Source: Haloparvum alkalitolerans (GTDB taxonomy: Archaea; Halobacteriota; Halobacteria; Halobacteriales; Haloferacaceae). From it: 64,000 nucleotides of DNA. Every line of letters starts with the position of its first letter. Position 1 is the first letter of the stretch. Under the pieces are notes generated by a model. It did not search any database and was not told the origin of the DNA. It saw only the letters and a program-made list of their open reading frames with translations. The stretch is taken from assembly GCF_050122995.1 (NCBI RefSeq), contig NZ_JBNLIA010000001.1:186001-250000 (forward strand), given 5' to 3'. This document shows, in pieces, positions 59,778-64,000 of this stretch. Both the position numbers and the translations under genes were made by a program.

Positions 59778-60782
59778 CTACAGGAACCGCGCCAGCCCGA
59801 CCGCCTCGATCAGCGGGATGCCGGCCGCGATCGAGCCGACCAGGAAACCGGCGATGGCGCCGCCGTTCAGCAGGGGGAGTCCGGCGTGTGCCCGGCCCTT
59901 CATGACCCAGCTCATCAGCACGAGCAGGCCGGCGACGGTGCCGACCATCGCGCCGAGCGCGGGCAGGTTCAGCCCGATCAGGGGCACGTCGAGCGCGCCC
60001 GCCTCGGGGAGGAACGTCGCCGCGCTGGCGACCAGCACCGCGGGGATGACCGCGTCCCCGAGTCCGATGAAGAACGCGTCGCGGTCCTCGATGTCGGGTG
60101 CCTCGGCCTCCGTCTCCGCGGGCTCAGCAGCCTCCGCGGGCTCAGCAGCATCCGTGGCCTCCTCAGCATCCGCGGCTCTATCAGCCTCCGCGGACCCTTC
60201 CTCGCGGTCGGCCAGCAGCGAGTAGGACAGCGACAGCGGAATAACGAGCACCACCGGGATGTTGAGGTCCATCACGCCCTCGGCGAGCGAGAGCATGTGC
60301 TCGGTGCCGTAGACGGAGATCGCGTCGTAGACGGCCAGGAGGGTCAGCAAGACGAGCGCCGGGAGGACGCCGAAGGAGATGCCGAACAGCCCCGCGGCGC
60401 CGGCCCCCATCAACACCCCGGCGGTGTCGATGACGTACCACTCCGGATGGACGAGCAGCGCGACGCCGACCGCGAGCGCGGGGACTGCGGCGAGGACCGG
60501 CGAGAACAGCGCGGAGAAGACGTACCACGAGAGCCACGCGGAGGTCCCGACGATGACGAGCCGGACGGCCCAGTCGAACTCGTACTTGAACGCCGCGAGC
60601 ATCAGCGCCGTCATCACGAGGATGGCGGCGATGTAGAGCACGCTGTTTGTGGGGTCCTGCGGGTTCTCGACGGGTTGGTAGCCGCTCTCGACGAACTCCG
60701 GCACGAGCGCGAGCGCGCCAAGCTGGACGAGGACGAAAAGCGCCACGGCGAAGCCGACGCCGCGATACGCGCGGGGGATCAT
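59778..60782 (-). CDS. Presenilin/SPP-like intramembrane aspartyl protease (PSH)
   Basis: 334 residues, nine-helix protease. Catalytic aspartates in LAVYDAISVYG (Asp153) and FIGLGDAVIPA (Asp243, GLGD motif). The third signature, PAL in presenilins, reads GLPLLNGG here. The loop between the two catalytic helices carries an Ala/Glu/Thr-rich insert of about 40 residues (195-230). Cleaves membrane protein stubs; substrates in haloarchaea are unknown. The ATG is directly in front of the first hydrophobic segment. Confidence 0.9.
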   Translation of the reverse strand: MIPRAYRGVGFAVALFVLVQLGALALVPEFVESGYQPVENPQDPTNSVLYIAAILVMTALMLAAFKYEFDWAVRLVIVGTSAWLSWYVFSALFSPVLAAVPALAVGVALLVHPEWYVIDTAGVLMGAGAAGLFGISFGVLPALVLLTLLAVYDAISVYGTEHMLSLAEGVMDLNIPVVLVIPLSLSYSLLADREEGSAEADRAADAEEATDAAEPAEAAEPAETEAEAPDIEDRDAFFIGLGDAVIPAVLVASAATFLPEAGALDVPLIGLNLPALGAMVGTVAGLLVLMSWVMKGRAHAGLPLLNGGAIAGFLVGSIAAGIPLIEAVGLARFL

Positions 60783-60857
60783 CTACCGCCCGTTCGACGC
60801 GGGGGCGTTTTGCAGTTGTGCTTGCGGCCGACCTCCGGGCGAGGGCCGGCCGCCCCG

Positions 60858-61703
60858 TCACTCCCCGGCCGCGAACGACCGGTCGAGCGTCGGCGCCCCG
60901 CGGATGGCGATGGCGACCGCCGCGAGGCCGAACGCCGCGATCCCCGCCGCGCCGACCGGGCTCGCGACGAACTCCGCGATCCGGGCGTTCTCCGCGACCG
61001 CGTAGACGAGCACGAGCCCCGCGGAGCCGTTGAACACCCCGTGGAGCAGCGCGGCCGCGAGCGCCGACTCCGCGCGAACGACGAGGAACGTGTACGCCGG
61101 CGAGAAGGCGACGCAGGCCAGCGTCATGACGGCGACCCCCACCGTCGGGAACGAGGGGTAGTTGTAGCCCGCCGCGACCACCGGCGCGTGCCAGACGCCC
61201 CACAGCGCGCCGACGCCGAGCGACGCGCGCCAGAACCCGAGCGGCGCGAGCTCCCACAACAGGTAGCCCCGCCAGCCGAACTCCTCGCCGAACGCGAACA
61301 CGGCGTTGACGGTCGCGCCGAGCGCCAGCGCCAGCCCGAGCGCCGCCGCGACGCCGAGCGCCCCGGCCGGAAGCCCGACGCCGGGGAGGGGGTCGCCGTC
61401 CAAGCCGAACGCGACGCCGGGAACGGCGACCGCCACCGCCAGCGTCACGCCGACGAGCCCGAGGGCGACAAACGGCGCCGCGAGCAGCCACCGCGGTCGG
61501 CCGATGCGGAGTCCGACCTCCCGGACCCCGACATCGTGACGCAGACAGACGACCAGTCCCGCGACGAGCGGCGAGAACATGTAGACCGGCGCGAGCGCGA
61601 CGGTGGAGACGCCGAGCGCACGGGCGGCCGCGACGAGGAGCACCGCGGCCGCGATCAGAGCCCCGACGAACAGTCCGAGCCGGTCGCGGTCGATGTCAGA
61701 CAT
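60858..61703 (-). CDS. CPBP intramembrane metalloprotease (Abi/CAAX family)
   Basis: 281 residues, about eight hydrophobic helices. Motif 1 EEFGWR (E140-E141, R145), motif 2 VWHAPV and motif 3 ALLHGVFN supply the Glu/His ligands. Homologues process CAAX proteins in eukaryotes and bacteriocin immunity or unknown substrates in prokaryotes. Two intramembrane proteases sit side by side on the same strand, with 75 bases between them. The substrate is not known. Confidence 0.87.
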   Translation of the reverse strand: MSDIDRDRLGLFVGALIAAAVLLVAAARALGVSTVALAPVYMFSPLVAGLVVCLRHDVGVREVGLRIGRPRWLLAAPFVALGLVGVTLAVAVAVPGVAFGLDGDPLPGVGLPAGALGVAAALGLALALGATVNAVFAFGEEFGWRGYLLWELAPLGFWRASLGVGALWGVWHAPVVAAGYNYPSFPTVGVAVMTLACVAFSPAYTFLVVRAESALAAALLHGVFNGSAGLVLVYAVAENARIAEFVASPVGAAGIAAFGLAAVAIAIRGAPTLDRSFAAGE

Positions 61704-61872
61704 CGTCGCTCCGCCGGACTTCTCGTCCGATGTCCGGGTCGTTCGGTACTCGTTCGGCGCTCGTCACCGCTCCTCCGCCGACTGCGGTCGCTCGCTCGGG
61801 GACCATGACTGCCGGAGGATACGCCGGGGGGCGCAAAACCGTTACGCCGGCGTGTGAGGATCCCTCGCGGCC

Positions 61873-62109
61873 TCACCGCGCGTACAGCTGCTGGCCCACC
61901 AGCGACGCCAACTCGACGCCGTCGTTCGGCGTCACCGCAACGTAGGGGCGCTCCACCGGGCCGAACACGTCCACGACGCGACCGACCGTCGAGAGCGACT
62001 CGTCGACGACCACGTCGCCGATGTCGGCCGCCTCCCCCGCACCGTCCGCGTCCGCGCGCGCGATCGCGAGCCCCTGCGCGATTCGGACCACGTTGCCGAC
62101 GCGCTTCAC
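61873..62109 (-). CDS. H/ACA RNP protein Gar1
   Basis: 78 residues from GTG (VKRVGNVVRIAQGLAIARAD). Beta-barrel Gar1 core with the segment STVGRVVDVFGPVERPYVAV typical of archaeal Gar1 that binds Cbf5 in pseudouridylation RNPs. The GTG overlaps the TGA of the SRP19 gene (GTGA), an operon known in archaea. Size and gene order make the call firm though the protein is short. Confidence 0.88.
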   Translation of the reverse strand: MKRVGNVVRIAQGLAIARADADGAGEAADIGDVVVDESLSTVGRVVDVFGPVERPYVAVTPNDGVELASLVGQQLYAR

Positions 62110-62390
62110 GCTTCGTCGCGCAGGATGTTGACGTACGCGGCGACCGCCTGCACGAGGTCGTTCTTGGCCGTGTCCTCCGTCCCCTGAACGAGCACGCGTC
62201 CCCGCGGCTCGAACTCCCGTGAGTACGCCTTGTCGCGTTCGATCACCGCGTCGTACCCCACCTGCTGGACCGCCTTCGCGATCTCGTCGACGGCCGGCTC
62301 CTCGACCGCCTGATCCGCCGGCACGCGCCGCCCCTCCGACCGCGTCAGCGCCGCGTCGATGTAGGCGGGATAGATGACGTTCTCGACCAT
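62106..62390 (-). CDS. Signal recognition particle 19-kDa protein
   Basis: 94 residues. MVENVIYPAYIDAALTRSEG, RRVPADQAVEEPAVDEIAKA and the KNDLVQAVAAYV end follow archaeal SRP19, which binds the tips of 7S RNA helices 6 and 8 and helps SRP54 assembly. Overlaps the gar1 start by 4 bases. ATCTTACC on the minus strand at about 62413-62420 is a TATA-like box about 26 bases before the ATG at 62390. Confidence 0.92.
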   Translation of the reverse strand: MVENVIYPAYIDAALTRSEGRRVPADQAVEEPAVDEIAKAVQQVGYDAVIERDKAYSREFEPRGRVLVQGTEDTAKNDLVQAVAAYVNILRDEA

Positions 62391-62451
62391 ACCGGGAGAG
62401 CGAGCGCGCGGGGTAAGATCCTTTCGACCGACCTTTTTCTGCGTCGGGTTC

Positions 62452-62471
62452 GCGCGGCGCAAGCGCCGCGC
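62452..62471. terminator. Perfect 9-bp hairpin with AA loop
   Basis: GCGCGGCGC-AA-GCGCCGCGC, upstream of the SRP19 promoter. Minus-strand T-runs lie nearby (AAAAA at 62496-62500 and 62484-62488 on the plus strand). May mark the end of the minus-strand MBL transcript whose stop is at 62688. Confidence 0.35.
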
Positions 62472-62572
62472 TCACCGCTCCTTGAAAAATGTCGATCAAA
62501 AAGGGGCCGCGGTCGGCGCTGCGGGCGCTTCGCGCCCTCGCGCCGCCGCGGTACCACAACCTCGACAGAAAC

Positions 62573-62628
62573 AGCACCGCACCGCCACCGCATCAGCACC
62601 GCACCGCCACCGCATCAGCACCGCGCCG
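62573..62628. repeat. 22-bp tandem repeat array, left of the MBL gene
   Basis: AGCACCGCACCGCCACCGCATC at 62573-62594 and 62595-62616, then a partial copy. Same consensus and direction as the array at 63941-64000, so the MBL gene lies between direct repeats. Confidence 0.85.
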
Positions 62629-62687
62629 CGGCTCCGACGGTAATCGTCTCTGGGCTACCGCCGAGAAAAATCGCGACTGCAGCCGCG

Positions 62688-63764
62688 TCAGCGCCCTTCG
62701 GTCTCGGCTTCGACCATGCCCGAGAACCTAGTGTTCGGGAACAGCGCGTTCACGTCCGGGTCCGCGTCGAGAAGCCGATACTGGCTCCCGTCCCGATCCA
62801 CGACGCCCGCGTCCTCGAGATGGTCGAGATGCGCGTGCGCCTCGCCCGGCCCGTGCAGGATGTGGATCCGGTCGAGGTCGCCGAACAGGTGCGCGGAGAC
62901 GGTCCACGTGTCGCAGGGCCCGTGCTCGTCCAACACGTCGATGACGCGCTCCGTGCGCTCGCGGTGGTGCTCGAGGATGACCGCCGCGCGGCGACTCGGC
63001 TCCGTGATCGCGTCACGATGTCCCGGATGCGCGCGCGTCCAGTCCCGCTCGACCACGCGAACCAGGCTCTCGGCGTACTTCTGCAGGGGCTGCGCGACGC
63101 GCGTGTCCGCGCCGCCGACGTTCGGCGTGTAACGCGGCAGGATCGCGTCGCCGACGAACGCCTGCTCGCCCCCGCGGTCCCCGAGCAGGGACTCGTCGGG
63201 ACCCACGTCGGCGCCGCCCCCGTCCGCGACCGAGTCCGCGTCGAACGCGAACGCCGTCAGCCCGGCCGCGTGGCCGGGGAGGTGAACCGCCTCCAGTTCC
63301 GTCCCGTTCACGTCGAACCGGTCGCCGTCCACGATGGGCGTCACGTCCGCGTCGGCTCCCCGGAGGTCGTCCATCGACCCGCCGATGAACGACTGGAGCG
63401 CCTCGCGGGCGTCCGCGGGCATCCCCCACAGGTCGAAGACGCGCTCCTGTGCGTCCCGGTCCTGGAGGAAGGACGGCTCCGCACCCGAGACCAGGGGCGC
63501 GTCCGCTTCGTGGACGAACACCTCGCAGTCGCTCTCGGCCTGCACGTCGCCCGCGAGGCCGGCGTGGTCCGGGTGCCAGTGCGTGAGGTACACCTCGTCC
63601 ACGTCCGCGAGCGCGAGCCCCGCGGTCGCGAGCCCCTCCTCCAGCTCCGCCCGCACCTCGGGGAGCGCGACGCCCGTGTCCACGAGCGCCGTCGTCTCGC
63701 CGTCGAACAGGTAGACGTTGTTCAGCCCCTCGAAGACGGTGTTCCCGAGCCTGATTCGCTTCAC
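62688..63764 (-). CDS. MBL-fold hydrolase with C-terminal helical domain
   Basis: 358 residues from GTG (VKRIRLGNTVFEGLNNVYLF). Zinc motif HWHPDH (62-67), LPGHAAGLTAF and FVGDAILP follow the glyoxalase-II/LACTB2-like order. Residues from about 255 (RDWTRAHPGHRDAI onward) are a helical/winged-helix domain ending in LEDAGVVDRDGSQYRLL, as in LACTB2-type hydrolases and some RNA-processing MBLs. Minus-strand GTG at 63764 is supported by a CAAAAAGG element near 63785-63792. Substrate unknown. Confidence 0.85.
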   Translation of the reverse strand: MKRIRLGNTVFEGLNNVYLFDGETTALVDTGVALPEVRAELEEGLATAGLALADVDEVYLTHWHPDHAGLAGDVQAESDCEVFVHEADAPLVSGAEPSFLQDRDAQERVFDLWGMPADAREALQSFIGGSMDDLRGADADVTPIVDGDRFDVNGTELEAVHLPGHAAGLTAFAFDADSVADGGGADVGPDESLLGDRGGEQAFVGDAILPRYTPNVGGADTRVAQPLQKYAESLVRVVERDWTRAHPGHRDAITEPSRRAAVILEHHRERTERVIDVLDEHGPCDTWTVSAHLFGDLDRIHILHGPGEAHAHLDHLEDAGVVDRDGSQYRLLDADPDVNALFPNTRFSGMVEAETEGR

Positions 63765-63940
63765 TCGTGTACGTGGGTCGCGCGCCTTTTTGAGCGTTGC
63801 CACTTTCGACACTACGGAGACCGAGTCGCGTCTGCCGGTGTTCACCCGGAGTTCCGCGCCTCCGTTTTTGTGGCGACTCCGCCGATCGTGCCAGCACCAC
63901 CCCGAAAACTCCACCCACCGCCCCGCATCGCGGCCGCATC

Positions 63941-64000
63941 AGCACCCCACCGCGACCGCATCAGCACCTCACCGCGACCGCATCAGCACCCCTACCGCGA
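63941..64000. repeat. 22-bp tandem repeat array, right of the MBL gene (runs off window)
   Basis: Units AGCACC[C/T]CACCGCGACCGCATC at 63941-63962 and 63963-63984 and a partial third to the window edge. Consensus with the left array: AGCACCNCACCGCNACCGC then ATC. The true length of the array is not visible. Confidence 0.82.

Overview
The window is chromosomal DNA of a halophilic archaeon (class Halobacteria). GC content is very high and the proteins are strongly acidic. Most genes look leaderless, with an AT-rich TATA-like box about 26-30 bases before the start codon. Family content is haloarchaeal: TFB, HTH_10/Bat, HalX and TrmB regulators, a Tat lipoprotein, ADP-forming acetyl-CoA synthetase, haloarchaeal-type thiolase with OB-fold partner, GTP cyclohydrolase III, SRP19-Gar1, Nop5-fibrillarin and an intron-bearing tRNA-Trp. 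A Halorubrum-like genus is plausible, but this is an inference from style only.

Layout. 1-8.4 kb: 3' part of an M24 peptidase, a 1-kb gene-free stretch with two copies of a structured repeat, the acd / DRTGG-protein operon, a Bat-type sensor-regulator and a DapA-family aldolase. 8.4-20 kb: thioesterase, bifunctional-nuclease-domain protein, winged-helix membrane regulator, TraB-family protein with an M50 protease, purM, a repeat-tailed coiled-coil-like protein, the thiolase/OB-fold pair, an SDR, an aspartoacylase-like hydrolase and a two-zinc-finger protein. 20-32 kb: ilvA, a pilin-like protein, cysS, DUF2062, DUF357 and rubrerythrin-like genes, two divergent rhodaneses, two MFS transporters, a DsbA-like Tat lipoprotein, a 51-residue zinc protein and a complete M24 peptidase. 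32-39 kb: tfb, peroxiredoxin, HD protein, MFS, the Nop5-FlpA operon and a GIY-YIG protein. 39-48 kb: third copy of the structured repeat, aminotransferase and ribH, msrA, DoxX, HalX regulator, TrmB regulator, guaB, the DUF5794/DUF5795 genes and tRNA-Trp with an intron that reads as a box C/D guide. 48-64 kb: ComEC-like lipoprotein with DUF3006, GTP cyclohydrolase III, HAD hydrolase, OsmC, UPF0173, hflX, hisC-adk-CDP-alcohol transferase, NYN protein, PUA protein, presenilin-like and CPBP proteases, SRP19-Gar1, and an MBL hydrolase bracketed by two arrays of one 22-bp repeat.

Functional themes. RNA modification and RNP assembly recur: Nop5-FlpA, Gar1, SRP19, and a tRNA-Trp intron whose two guides point at C34 and U39 and would use the Nop5-fibrillarin machinery encoded in the same window. 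Acetyl-CoA and acyl-CoA metabolism is represented by acd, thioesterase and thiolase. Biosynthesis of purines, histidine, isoleucine and riboflavin/folate-type pterins is represented by purM, guaB, hisC, ilvA, ribH and gch3.

The most unusual signal is a three-copy intergenic element (two inverted copies near 0.9-1.7 kb, one at 39.1-39.5 kb). It contains a hairpin whose stem sequence differs in every copy but stays perfectly paired, and in the two longer copies a second 12+6-bp stem with one compensatory base change. This is the pattern of a selected RNA or DNA structure rather than of passive sequence repetition.
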